Below are positions 43,619 through 55,406 of a stretch of DNA of 64,000 bases, piece after piece; position 1 is the first letter of the stretch; each line of letters opens with the position of its first letter. Source of the DNA: Spongilla lacustris (taxonomy: Eukaryota; Porifera; Demospongiae; Spongillida; Spongillidae). Position numbers and translations under genes: made by a program. Location: positions 9,439,928-9,503,927 of the forward strand of contig OX442421.1 in assembly GCA_949361645.1 (NCBI GenBank). The letters are read 5' to 3'. Below the pieces are notes generated by a model. That model did not search any database, was not told the origin of the DNA, and was given only the letters and a program-made list of their open reading frames with translations.

Positions 43619-46600
43619 TTATGATGCTATGGCAGCAGTTAATTGATTAGTCCTAGGACTGTTGATGACTTCCATTGGCAGTACAGAACCTGCAGACATG
43701 TTTTGCCTGGTCTGCTGTTGGCCCCCATGCCTGCTAACTGATCCTGCCAGTGTGTGGTACTGCACTCGACTGGATGTCGCAAGACCACCTCTGATTCTCC
43801 TAGGTTCCATCACCTCAAAGTTCAGAGCCTGGATATGCACGTTGGAGCGCTGTGGCTGCAGACTGGGGACCCGAGGAGGCTGCTGCTGCTGAGGAGGCAG
43901 TCTCCTGGTCCCGCTGCCCTTGTACTTGTCAGGTGGCAGGAACACTAAGGTTCTTTCAGCATGGACAGTCTTCGGCCCTATCGCTCTTGATGCAGCTTGG
44001 CTTTTGGGATGACCCATTTTAAGTCCCACCTTTCCAGAACCTGTGGGTGATGAATAAAACACTGCTCTCTTCTTCGTCCCCCTACCTTCCTCTTTCCTCC
44101 CTTTCCTCTTATATACCTCCCTCACCCTCTCGTTTTCCACCCTAGCTCTCACCAAAACCCTCTCCCAGCTGCCACATATGCTGCTTGCAGTCAGACTTGC
44201 CACCACTGGCCTCTGATGTAGACCGTTCCCTGAACTGGAGGACATTGTTTGCTATATGTAAAGATGGTTGGGGAAGAGGCAGAGAGAGGGTTGGGTAGAC
44301 CCTTTTAGCAATACACTCATGTCAACAAAAGACCTACGTGTAAAACGAATGGTGCTTATGGAGGTGGTGTGCTTAGTGTGGGATGGACGAGGTGGTTTGA
44401 TGGCCTCAACACGTCTTTGAAATGTTTTCTTGTGCGCATTTGGAGGCTTGGGAAATGACTGCTGCTGCTGCAACAGTCTGTGGTACTTCTTGTGTAGGTC
44501 TGGGCAAGAGGAACATGGGGGTGTGGCATGTTAGGGCAGCTGTCATGGGGTAGGGGCAGGTTAGGGCAGCTGTCATGGGGTAGGGGCATGTTAGGGCAGC
44601 TTTCATGGGGTAGGGGCAGGTTAGGGCAGCTGTCATGGGGTAGGGGCATGTTAGGGCAGCTGTCATGTACCCGCTTTGAGGTCAGCAATGGTCTGCCGGT
44701 TAGGACCTTCGATCACATCCCCTTCCTTCATGGTCCTCAGCTTGGCCATGAGTTCCTTCCTGGCCCCCCAGGCTGCGTGCTGTAAGGCCCTTTGTGATGT
44801 CACCACCTGCTGTACAAGGATGGAAGTATCCCTCTTCTTCTTGTCTCTGTGTGGGATGAAAATGATTACCTCAAATGTGTGTCACAATTTCGCACATTTA
44901 ATTTCCGCACATAGAATATTATGTGGTACATTTGTGATGTCCCATGACATCATGTGATGTGTGTGTGATGCGCTCACATGTCCCATGACATCAGCGCCGT
45001 TTGCAGTGCAATCTTTCTCTGTTCCTGCTTCTGCTGCAACCACTGGGCCACAGTCGGGCGAGGATGGATCTTCATATCTGCCATGATGTTTGACACCTTT
45101 GAATTTTCAACTCTGGCCAGTGCCAGGTGGTTGTCAATGGTATCAGTTATTTGCTGTAGGAGAAATGTGATACAAGTCATGAGGGGCTATGCTATACATG
45201 GGGGGGGGGGGGGGGGGGGGGAGGGGGGGGGAGGGGGGGGGCATGCTAGCAAACTATATGCATGGAATTGCCATGGGACTCGTGCAACATGCTAGGTGAC
45301 ATACTGCTGCCATTGAAACCATGCTATCCAAGACTGTCGTGTTGCCATGGTAATCATGGACACTACCTCGGAGGTTGCCGTGACAGCTTTGATCTTGTTA
45401 TCCATCTTCTGCTTCTCCAGGTCACGGGCCAGCCTTTCAATGGCCTCTTGGCTGCTGAAGTCAGCCCTCATCTCTGCCAGCTGCTCCTTCAGTCTGGCTT
45501 CCTGGAACTGCCTGCTCAGCTTATTGTGTGTGGCCTGGGCCCTGAGCAGCTCCTCTGCTGCAAGATAGCCTGGGGACTTGGTCATATCCATCTGAGCTGT
45601 TTTGGGAGAGTTGAGAATGAGTTATCATGCAGCCCCCGCTCCCCCCCCCCCCCCCGCCACTGTACGCTCATGTATGTCCTTATCATGCAGCCCCCGCCCC
45701 CTCCCCCCACCACTGTATGCTCATGTATGTCCTTATCATGCAGCCCCCCTCCCCCCGCCACTGTATGCTCATGTATGTCCTTATCATGCAGCCCCCCCTC
45801 CCCCCTGCCACTGTATGCTCATGTATGTCCTTATCATGCAGCCCCCGCCCCCTCCCCCCCGCCACTGTACACTCATGTATGTCCTTATCATGCAGCCCCC
45901 GCCCCCTCCCCCCTCCCCCCCCCCCCCCCCCGCCACTGTACGCTCATGTATGTTCTTATCAACCCAGCACATGCACTGGCCATTACCTGATAAGTCATTT
46001 AGCATGGCTAAACAAGTGGCCACACCTACCTAGTGCCTTCCTTAACCTTCTCTCCTGGGGGTCCACCTCAATATCAGGGGTGGGGGGGTGCGGGGGGCTC
46101 AGGGGTGGGAACCTTCACAACTGGTGGGGGCGGTGTGGGGGTCTTCTCTTGAAGCCACACAAGATCTGCACAGGAGAGCGTGTAGTCAGTACTGATAGGA
46201 TAGCTAATATTATATTAATAACTTAAATTAATAAACAATTCCATGATCAAAGGTATCGAAGCAAGCATATACCCACACATGCACAACACCATATGCACTG
46301 CAAACACACTACCACCATACCTGGCAACTCTTTCTCTACCAGTACCACACCACCATACCTGGCAACTCTTTCTCTACCAGTACCACACCACCATACCTGG
46401 CAACTCTTTCTCTACCAGTACCACACCACCATACCTGGCAACTCTTTCTCTACCAGTACCACACCACCATACCTGGCAACTCTTTCTCTACCAGTACCAC
46501 ACCACCATACCTGGCAACTCTTTCTCTACCAGTACCACACCACCATACCTGGCAACTCTTTCTCTGCTGCTGCTGCCAGCCTCTTAAGTTCCTCGGCAGT

Positions 46601-49600
46601 ATCCGTGACAACCTTCACAGCTACCTCAGTGGCCTTGTCTCCTAATGGTGTACCTGCAAGGTCCATGAGTAATGGGTGTGGCTTCCTCATTCTATATTTA
46701 GCCCACCAATTATTGCAGCTGCTAGCATGGTGGCGTGCGCCGAATAGAATCCAACAGTTGAGGACAGAATGGACCCAGGTGGTGGAGATCTTGTTCTCTT
46801 GAGGACACTAAATGCTCTTTCCAAAATTCCACGTTTCTTCTAATTTGGGGGGGGGGGGGGGGGGGAGTAATTGTCTGGTGGTGGTGCATTAAGGCCAGTG
46901 TTCATGGAATGACATGTTGCACAAACTTCAGGATTAAAATCTCAGTAAAAGTTAAGTTTTCTGATGATTTACTGAAATATTAAGTTACTGTAACATGTCG
47001 TCGCCCCACATGTTCTGTGTATGTGATTTAGCTTTTAGTGCATGTGGTGGCAGTGTGTGTGTGTGTGTGTGTGTGTGCATGTGGTGGCAGTGTGTGTATG
47101 TGTGTGCATCCTACACACATCCAGTTGGCTCTTGGCTCTCAACGATTCAGTCTGACTTGTCTGGGGTCGTGAAGAGGAGCTGGAAGGCTCAGGCTGTACT
47201 GAGTTCATTTTTGGGCGCTGCGAAAGGGGAACCCCCTCTTGTGGGTTGGACACCTGCTGCACCTCAGACACAGAGTCATCACCATGGTGATCGGCGGTGT
47301 GGTGATGATCAGTGGTGTGGGAGGGTACTGTTCTGGGCTGTGGCATTCTCTCTTGTTCCATTTGTGAGCCATCTGTTTGGGAAGGTACAGTCAAGCATGA
47401 TTTAGGTACACTCCCACTTCTTACCTCCTCTTATGGGCTCCGCCTCCTTTGGTGATGTAATCACGGCCTCCACAATCTCTGCTGCCATCATTTGTGCCTT
47501 CTTGGTTATAGCAGAGGCATCATCCTCCAAGCCTGGCTCCATATTGGGAATGTCCCCTCCAGTGGGCTGGGACCAAGGCGATAGATAGTGGGAAGTATGG
47601 GAAGTTATATGTAGCCACACCCACCTCACTACATGTACCCACACCCACCCCAACATGCTCACCTCACTACATGTAACCACACCCACCCAACACCCACTGC
47701 ACTATCTGTATCTCTACATACCTCATCTCTACATACCTCATCTCTACATACCTCATCCCTGCATAAATCCTCCTCCCCTCCCCCTCATAATACCTCTCCT
47801 CCCCCTCCCCTCATAATACCTCCTCCCCTTCCCTCATAATACCTCCTCCCCTCATAATACCTCCTCCCCTTCCCTCATAATACCTCCTCCCCTCATAATA
47901 CCTCCTCCCCTTCCCTCATAATACCTCCTCCCCTTCCCTCATAATACCTCCTCCCCTTCCCTCATAATACCTCCTCCCTTCCCCTTACCTTCTGACCCTG
48001 GGCCTCAGCAGCAGTGGAAACAGCACCTGACACACCCCCTTGCTGAACCAGCAACTCCAGAATCTCACTGTTTTCTTCACACAGATCAACGGGTGTGAAG
48101 AGATTGCCCTGGGAACCAGAGGTGGAGGTTAGCTACCATATTACATAATCACAGATTCAGCCAATAATTGTGGGTCACATGGCTATCACATGACTCAGGG
48201 TGTTCTCTAATACCACCAGCCAACCCGATTCATTATAATAGTGGAGGTTTATCATGTTTTTAATAATTAGGTTCCCAAATTTTAATAATTAGGTCCCCCC
48301 CCCCTCCCACCCCTCACGCCCCATATTCTTTGCTCCATGGGTAGAGGTATCATAGCTCACCTCTTCTGATGACATCACACAGTTCACGTTGGCCCCACAT
48401 GAGATGAGAACACCAATGCAGTCTATATGTTTTCCACTAACAGCATAGTGGAGGGGTGTGGTACCATTGGATCCAATGGGCTCATCCACAGCCAAGCCAC
48501 ATGTAATAAGATATCTGAGAGCATCTGTAGTGTGTGCACGTGTATTTATGTGTACATGTGTGTGTGCACGTGTGTGTGCAAGTGTGTGTACACGTGTGTG
48601 TACACGTGTGTGTACATGTATGTGTACATGTGTGTGTACATGTGTGTGTACACGTGTGTATGTGTACATGTGTGTGTGCATGTGTGCATGTGTGTTTATT
48701 AAAGTCCGGGGGGGGGGGGGGGACAAAATGGAGACACTAATGTACCAGTTGAGGCTGCACACCAGCCTAACAGTGCAGGCTGGCCAAACATTACTGTACC
48801 AGTTGAGGCTGCACATTAGCATACCTGCATGTCCATTTGCAGCTGCCTCATGCAGTGCTGAAGTTCCATACGCAGTCTTTTGGGAGAGGTCAGCCCCACA
48901 AGATGCCAAGACCTCAAGTGCAGCAGTCATCCCAGCACCAGCAGCTACATGGACTGGACTGTGTGGTGGTGTGGGGGTGGGGGTGGGGAGGTGGTAATGT
49001 GGTTAGGGTTAGGGTTAGGGTTAGGGTTAGGGTTAGGGTTAGGGTTACACATACACAGATAAATACACATATTTGCACACACTGAACTCACTATCTGTAT
49101 GCACACCATGTACACACACATACCTCCTGCCATCACTATCTGTATGCACACCATGTACACACACATACCTCCTGCCATCACTATCTGTATGCACACCATG
49201 TACACACACATACCTCCTGCCATCACTATCTGTATGCACACCATGTACACACACATACCTCCTGCCATCACTATCTGTATGCACACCATGTATACACACA
49301 TACCTCCTGCCATCACTATCTGTATGCACACCATGTACACACACATACCTCCTGCCCTCACTATCTGTATGCACACCATGTACACACATACCTCCTGCCC
49401 TCACTATCTGTATGCACACCATGTACACACACATACCTCCTGCCACACACCATGTACACACACATACCTCCTGCCATCACTATCTGTATGCACACCATGT
49501 ACACACATATACCTCCTGCCCTCACTATCTGTATGCACACCATGTACACACACATACCTCCTGCCCTCACTATCTGTATGCACACCATGTACACACATAC

Positions 49601-52600
49601 CTCCTGCCCTCACTATCTGTATGCACACCATGTACACACATACCTCCTGCCCTCACTATCTGTATGCACACCATGTACACACATACCTCCTGCCATCACT
49701 ATCTGTATGCACACCATGTACACACACATACCTCCTGCCATCACTATCTGTATGCACACCATGTACACACACATACCTCCTGCCATCATTATCCTGATAA
49801 TCTGCTGAGAACCCAAGAGACAGAAGGTATTTCATACTTTCCAGCTGCCCGTTCTCTGTGGCACTGTGCAGAGCTGTGCGGCCCCTGGAGTCCAGCACAC
49901 TAGCAATGGTCCCTCCTGTTCTGTCAATCAGGTACTGGCAGTTCTCGACATGACCCTGGCCAGCTGATATATGGAGGCCTTGGTAGAGGGTGAGGAGACA
50001 GTGGGGCTGTGAAGTGACATCACCTCTTGATCCCGCCACCCATAACAACTCCCTACCAACAGCTCCCCAGCAACAAAGCACCCATCATCGATTCCCCACC
50101 GACAACCTCTCCCAACAACAGAACTACTGTACACGTATTGAGAACCACTCCTATCTTGAGGCCTTTGCACTAGCTACTAAAGCTATGCACAATACATCAC
50201 CCCTAAAATGCCTCCATTGATGCCTTCATTGACCCCAGCTATGCACACGTACCATACCTGTGAGACCTTCATTGTCCTGAGCAGCAGGGTCAGCTCCATG
50301 GTCCACCAGGAGAGACAAGGCTTGTTGATTGTCTGATTGAGAAATGGAGCACTTCTATACAACCTGTAGCACTACTTCCAAATGGAGCACTTCTATACAA
50401 CCTGTAGCAATACTTCCAAATGGAGCACTTACTTACTTATGTATGTACTCTTGAAACTAACTTAACTTGGGTATTGTGTACTGAACTAACTTGGGTATTG
50501 TGTACTGAACTAACTTGGGTATTGTGTACTGAACTAACTTGGGTATTGTGTACTGAACTAACTTGGGTATTGTGTATACTGAACTAACTTGGGTATTATG
50601 TACTGAACTAACTTGGGTATTGTGCTGCCCAATGCAGTGGTTGCAAGCCACTGCTGTCTCTGCTGTCAGCTGGGGCTTCTTTATCAAGCAAAGCCTCCAG
50701 GCATTTCAAACAGTTCAGACTGAAACTCAAAGTCTCTTCACTTTGTTCACCTTAAGCATGGGTAAGCATGTGTATGTATGCACAGTAAGCATGTGACAGT
50801 ATGGGTAAGCATGTGTATGTATGCACAGTATGGGTAAGCATGTGTATGTATGCACAGTAAGCATGTGTATGTATGCACAGTAAGCATGTGTATGTATGCA
50901 CAGCATGGGCAAACATGTGTATGTATGCACAGTATGGGTAAGCATGTGTATGTATGCACAGCATGGGCAAACATGTGTATGTATGCACAGTATGGGTAAG
51001 CATGTGTATGTATGCACAGCATGGGCAAACATGTGTATGTATGCACAGTATGGGCAAACATGTGTATGTATGCACAGTATGGGCAAACATGTGTATGTAT
51101 GCACAGTAAGCATGTGTATGTATGCACAGTATGGGCAAACATGTGTATATATGCACAGTATGGGTAAGCATGTGTATGCATGCACAGTATGGGTAAGCAT
51201 GTGTATGTATGCACAGTATGGGTAAGCATGTGTATGTATGCACAGCATGGGCAAACATGTGTATGTATGCACAGTATGGGTAAGCATGTGTATGTATGCA
51301 CAGTAAGCATGTGTATGTATGCACAGTATAGGTAAGCATGTGTATGTATGCACAGTATGGGCAAACATGTGTATGTATGCACAGTATGGGTAAGCATGTG
51401 TATGTATGCACAGTATGGGTAAGCATGTGTATGTATGCACAGTAAGCATGTGTATGTATGCACAGTATAGGTAAGCATGTGTATGTATGCACAGCATGGG
51501 CAAACATGTGTATGTATGCACAGTATGGGCAAACATGTGTATGTATGCACAGTATGGGTAAGCATGTGTATGTATGCACAGTATGGGCAAACATGTGTAT
51601 GTATGCACAGTATGGGCAAACATGTGTATGTATGCACAGTATGGGCAAACATGTGTATGTATGCACAGTATGGGTAAGCATGTGTATGTATGCACAGTAT
51701 GGGTAAGCATGTGTATGTATGCACAGCATGTGTATGTATGCACAGTATGGGCAAACATGTGTATGTATGCACAGTATGGGCAAACATGTGTATGTATGCA
51801 CAGTATGGGCAAACATGTGTATGTATGCACAGTATGGGCAAACATGTGTATGTATGCACAGTATGGGCAAACATGTGTATGTATGCACAGTATGGGCAAA
51901 CATGTGTATGTATGCACAGTATGGGCAAACATGTGTATGTATGCACAGTATGGGCAAACATGTGTATGTATGCACAGTATGGGTAAGCATGTGTATGTAT
52001 GCACAGCATGTGTATGTATGCACAGTATGGGCAAACATGTGTATGTATGCACAGTATGGGCAAACATGTGTATGTATGCACAGTATGGGCAAACATGTGT
52101 ATGTATGCACAGTATGGGTAAGCATGTGTATGTATGCACAGTATGGGTAAGCATGTGTATGTATGCACAGTATGGGTAAGCATGTGTATGTTATAATATG
52201 TGTGTGGAAGTGATGAAATACATGTACAGTATATATTTATCCCCAGGGGTTATTACAGCTTCTTACCAATGGGAAGTGAGGTCCCCTGTACTGCGTAGTG
52301 AACTGGATATGCACTGTAAATGTCGGGTGTGGACACTGGACAGCCACACTCAGCTAGGACTGCAAGGACATCTGAGTTGCCACATGCTGCAGTAAGGAAA
52401 TGAGAGACAGTGTACTACTGGGAGCATGCTCAGTATACTCCAGGAGCATGCTCAGTATACTCCAGGAGCACGCTAAGTATACTCCAGGAGCATGCTCAGT
52501 ATACTCCAGGAGCACGCTAAGTATACTCCAGGAGCACGCTCAGTATACTCCTGGGAGCATGCTCAGTATACTCCTGAGAGCATGCTCAGTATACTCCTGG

Positions 52601-55076
52601 GAGCATGCTTAGTATACTCCTGGGAGCATGCTCAGTATACTCCAGGAGCATGCTCAGTATACTCCAGGAGCACGCTCAGTATACTCCTGGGAGCATGCTC
52701 AGTATACTCCTGGGAGCATGCTCAGTATACTCCTGGGAGCATGCTCAGTATACTCCTGGGAGCATGCTTAGTATACTCCTGGGAGCATGCTCAGTATACT
52801 CCAGGAGCATGCTCAGTATACTCCAGGAGCACGCTCAGTATACTCCTGGGAGCATGCTCAGTATACTCCTGGGAGCATGCTCAGTATACTCCTGGGAGCA
52901 TGCTCAGTATACTCCTGGGAGCATGCTTAGTATACTCCTGGGAGCATGCTCAGTATACTCCAGGAGCATGCTCAGTATACTCCAGGAGCACGCTATTCAG
53001 TATACTCATGCTCAGTATACTCCAGGAGCACGCTATTCAGTATACTCCAGGAGCACGCTCAGTATACTCCAGGAGCACGCTCAGTATACTCCTGGGAGCA
53101 TGCTCAGTATACTCCAGGAGCACGCTATGTCAGTATACGCTATTCAGTATACTCAAGGTAAAACTTTTTTGCCTTGTCAATAGCACACAACAGTGCGTAT
53201 GCATGGCTTCTGTTATATGTGGTTTGTTACAAAAACTTTTACACTTGACATCTCATCAACAGCATGTAAACATGTGTGCCCTGGTATGTGCACGTGTGCA
53301 TCTGTGTGTGTGCACGTGCTAACTAACCAGCTGCCCAGTGTACTGCAGTGCGCTGCTCTTCATCGGTTGCCATGACATCAGGGAGCCCACATTCAAGCAG
53401 AGCTCTAAGGGTATCCACGGTGCCACCACTAGCGCATGAGTGCAGGGCTGTCTTCCCAGCAATATCAGCCACATATAAAAGGTCTTGTGCCTTCTTGATG
53501 ACAAGATTCAGACACTTGGGTGCCATTGGATAGATGCTTCCAGCAGCCCAATGAAGACAGCTTTTCCCCTCTGCATCACGAGCTCTTACATCAACCTGCA
53601 AGAAAGTAACCAGTATGAGATGAAGGCCATTTCAACTACAATGATGGCTGCAATAAAAGGTAGTAGTGAGAAAGGGAAGTTGCTACAGAGAAAATCCTCT
53701 TAGCCTCCTTCTCATATCTCACCCACTTCTCTTATCTCACCCACACCATCTCCCTTCTCTTATCTCACCCATCTCCTAGTACCTCTGCCCACACCACCTT
53801 TCCTTATCTCACCCCATCTCTAATCTCAATCACACCACTCCCTTCTCTTATCACCACCACTGCACTCAGCATTACCTTACCTTCTTTTTAATAAGATATT
53901 TGACAGTCTTTTCATTGCCATGTGCACACGCATGCATCAGAGGAGTTAACCCTTTGGCATCTGCAAGATCAAGAACCTCAAGGCCAACCAGCTCTGCGAA
54001 AATGTCGAGGGTTTCCTCACTATCCAAGAGAGCTGCCAGGTGAACAGGAGTGACACCACTGGCGTCAAAGCTCAAGACAGCCCCGCCTTTCAGCAGCAGC
54101 TCCTGAACCACCGTATTGTTAATCTCCACGGCTAGGTGGAGGGGCGTCTGTCCCGTAATGTGGTGGGAGGCGTTTGTGTTGCACCCTGCCTGGATCAGAA
54201 GCTGACAGACATCTGCATCATTGGTCTGGACAGCCAGCATGAGGGGACTCCTGCCTTCAGCGTCAGAACACTCCAGGATCTCACGTGGCTCGAGGCTTAT
54301 GGCTACCTGCAGACACAGGGTGGCCTTCTCCACAATAGCAAGGTGAAATGGAGAAATGCCAGTCCGATCCAATGCAGTGAGGTCGCAGCCTATTGTGTGC
54401 ATGAATGTGAAGGGGAGGGATAGGGTCTAGCTGGTCCCGGGCATCAGCCAGCTAGCCCCCCATCTTGTCTAGCAGAGCCATACCCAATCCCTTATGACAC
54501 CCACGATGAAGCCATACAGTTAGCTCTATAAATTATTCCTCCAGAGGAGGGACAGTTGGAACTGCCAGGACAAAGCCAACACACCTGCCCACCATCATAC
54601 CATCCCACCTGCCCACCCTCATACCATCCCACCTGCCCACCCTCTTTCCATCCAACCTGCCCACCCTCATACACTTGCCTGCCTGTATGAGCAAGTCGAG
54701 GATCTGGTGCTGCCTGTAGTGGACTGCCCAGTGCGCAGCTGTCCTCCCATAAGCTGTATCTGCACTTGTTAGATTGCCCACAGCACCTGCCTGAATAAGC
54801 ATCTGACAGATCTCAAAGCAACCTTGAGTTGTGCTGGAACCCTCTGCAATAACAATATCAGCTTGTTCAGCTAGATCACGCGATAGCAAAGGAATAACAA
54901 ACAAGTCGCTTACCACCAAGGCCCACAAGGGCATGCATAAGTAATGTAACTCCCCCGTCCGTAATAAAGTTCAAGTCAATTTGAGGCGACTGTAGGAGGA
55001 TGGATTGAAGAGCTGCAGCATCGCCCGTTCTGCACCTCTCAACTATAACCTCCTCAAGAGTATTTTGGTTCTCCAT
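43619..55076 (-). CDS. Gene G: 22-exon ankyrin-repeat and coiled-coil protein
   Basis: About 1,344 residues. Exons: 55076-54914, 54843-54679, 54389-53881, 53595-53328, 52386-52267, 50735-50613, 50332-50258, 49978-49777, 48958-48825, 48524-48361, 48108-47989, 47566-47425, 47372-47119, 46797-46707, 46653-46549, 46165-46030, 45596-45367, 45153-44978, 44846-44671, 44499-44338, 44251-44153, 44040-43619. All phases agree except one base in exon 46165-46030. Start MENQNTLEEVIVERC. Residues 1-680 are ankyrin repeats (GRTAAHWAVH, GQTPLHLAVE, GKTALHSCAS, GRSPVHVAAG, GTTPLHYAVS); 680-920 is Ser/Pro-rich linker; 925-1170 is charged and helical (QFQEARLKEQLAEMRADFSS, QWLQQKQEQRKIALQ), probably coiled coil; the tail is basic and Gln/Pro-rich. 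The plan recalls inversin-type proteins, but no IQ motif was seen, so no name is given. Intron 2 has a GC donor. Confidence 0.88.
44515..44668. repeat. 30-bp minisatellite in gene G intron
   Basis: Five units of TTAGGGCAGCTGTCATGGGG plus TAGGGGCA(T/G)G, ending 2-3 bp from the splice donor of exon 44846-44671; the donor context GTACATGACAGCTGCCCTA is part of the last unit. Confidence 0.9.
45635..45955. repeat. C-rich minisatellite in gene G intron
   Basis: About seven units of CACTGTATGCTCATGTATGT plus CCTTATCATGCAG and a variable poly-C run. A G-rich block is at 45200-45241 in the next intron. Confidence 0.95.
46306..46570. repeat. 38-bp minisatellite that duplicates an exon end and its splice donor
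   Basis: Seven copies of CCATACCTGGCAACTCTTTC plus TCTACCAGTACCACACCA. Read on the minus strand each unit is AGAGAAAGAGTTGCCAG/GTATGG, the last 17 bases of exon 46653-46549 with its 5' splice site. Confidence 0.9.
47695..47985. repeat. CCTCATAATA minisatellite in gene G intron
   Basis: About a dozen 16-21-bp units CTCATAATACCTCCTCCCCTTC; on the minus strand it ends just inside the donor of exon 48108-47989. Confidence 0.9.
48530..48700. repeat. GT/ACGTGTGT repeat in gene G intron
   Basis: Imperfect TGTGTACATG/TGTGTGTACACG units; a poly-G run follows at 48708-48721. Confidence 0.9.
49002..49047 (+). repeat. Interstitial telomere-type repeat (TTAGGG)7
   Basis: Seven perfect consecutive TTAGGG units plus a partial one, within the gene G intron between exons 49777 and 48958. 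TTAGGG is the telomere repeat of most animals. Coding sequence continues on both sides, so this is not a chromosome end. Confidence 0.95.
49110..49795. repeat. 45-bp minisatellite that duplicates an exon end and its splice donor
   Basis: About 16 copies. On the minus strand each unit reads (A/G)TGATGGCAGGAG/GTATGTG or the variant with GAGGGCAGGAG, repeating the last 11-13 bases of exon 49978-49777 plus donor. Most units are 45 or 43 bp. Confidence 0.92.
50455..50640. repeat. 24-bp minisatellite that duplicates an exon end and its splice donor
   Basis: About seven copies of AACTTGGGTATTGTGTACTG plus AACT. On the minus strand each is CACAATACCCAA/GTTAGT, the last 12 bases of exon 50735-50613 with its donor. 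Confidence 0.92.
50755..52190. repeat. 29-bp minisatellite, about 50 copies
   Basis: Unit GCACAGTATGGGCAAACATG plus TGTGTATGT with TGGGTAAGC variants, filling the intron between exons 52267 and 50735. No stop codon occurs in any minus-strand frame, which produces three overlapping open frames of over 450 codons; these are artefacts. Confidence 0.97.
52425..53155. repeat. 23-bp minisatellite with palindromic core
   Basis: About 32 units of AGCATGCTCAGTATACTCC(T/A)GG, containing GCATGC and GTATAC palindromes, with higher-order blocks of about 157 bp repeated three times (52580-52950). Confidence 0.95.
54595..54672. repeat. Short minisatellite after the GC splice donor
   Basis: Three to four units of CCATCCCACCTGCCCACCCT plus CATA, immediately downstream (minus strand) of the GCAAGT donor of gene G exon 2. 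Confidence 0.85.
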
Positions 55077-55236
55077 GGGTAGGGCTAAAAGTATACGACT
55101 GGTCGGTTGCTAAGATATCAATTGTCAGCCCCGCCCACTTGCGGATTCAAACGTATTTTAACGTAATTACATATTTTCATACACGTGTGAAGCCAGAACG
55201 TTCTTTGGCGACGCTGATAATTTGGCGAGACAAAGG
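55077..55236. promoter_or_regulatory. Candidate bidirectional promoter
   Basis: Only 160 bp separate the start codons of gene G (-) and the micropeptide gene (+). It holds a GC-rich segment CAGCCCCGCCCACTTGCGGA and GGTTGCTAAG but no TATA box. Divergent transcription from one region is inferred from spacing. Confidence 0.45.
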
Positions 55237-55406
55237 ATGGGCAATCCGTTGTGGGATGTTCTGGATCTCGCGAGCCAACCAGTTGTTGCAATTCCGCTGG
55301 GAGTCATTCTGCTGCTCATCTGTGGGTAAGGAAGCACAAAGTAGTTAATCTAATTAGTACCTAACTTCCTCTCTTTACCTTCAGGATGACATACAGCCCG
55401 CTGTGA
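55237..55406 (+). CDS. Candidate 36-residue single-pass membrane micropeptide
   Basis: Two exons, 55237-55325 and 55385-55406, are separated by a 59-bp intron with good sites (GG/GTAAGG ... TTACCTTCAG/G). The product starts MGNPLWDVLDLASQ, has one hydrophobic helix (VVAIPLGVILLLICG) and ends MTYSPL. Without splicing the first exon would stop at once (GGG TAA), so the intron is needed. The size and layout resemble small subunits or regulators of membrane complexes, but I do not recognise the family. The evidence is the intron's quality and the sensible single helix; no homologue was tested. From 55407 to 55759 nothing else is seen. Confidence 0.5.

Noticed and set aside
49002..49047. Chromosome end
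   Set aside because: Gene G exons continue on both sides in one reading frame.
50727..52183. Three overlapping minus-strand frames of about 460-480 codons (CAYIHM repeats)
   Set aside because: A 29-bp unit without stops is open in all frames; it lies between two phase-compatible gene G exons and is intronic.
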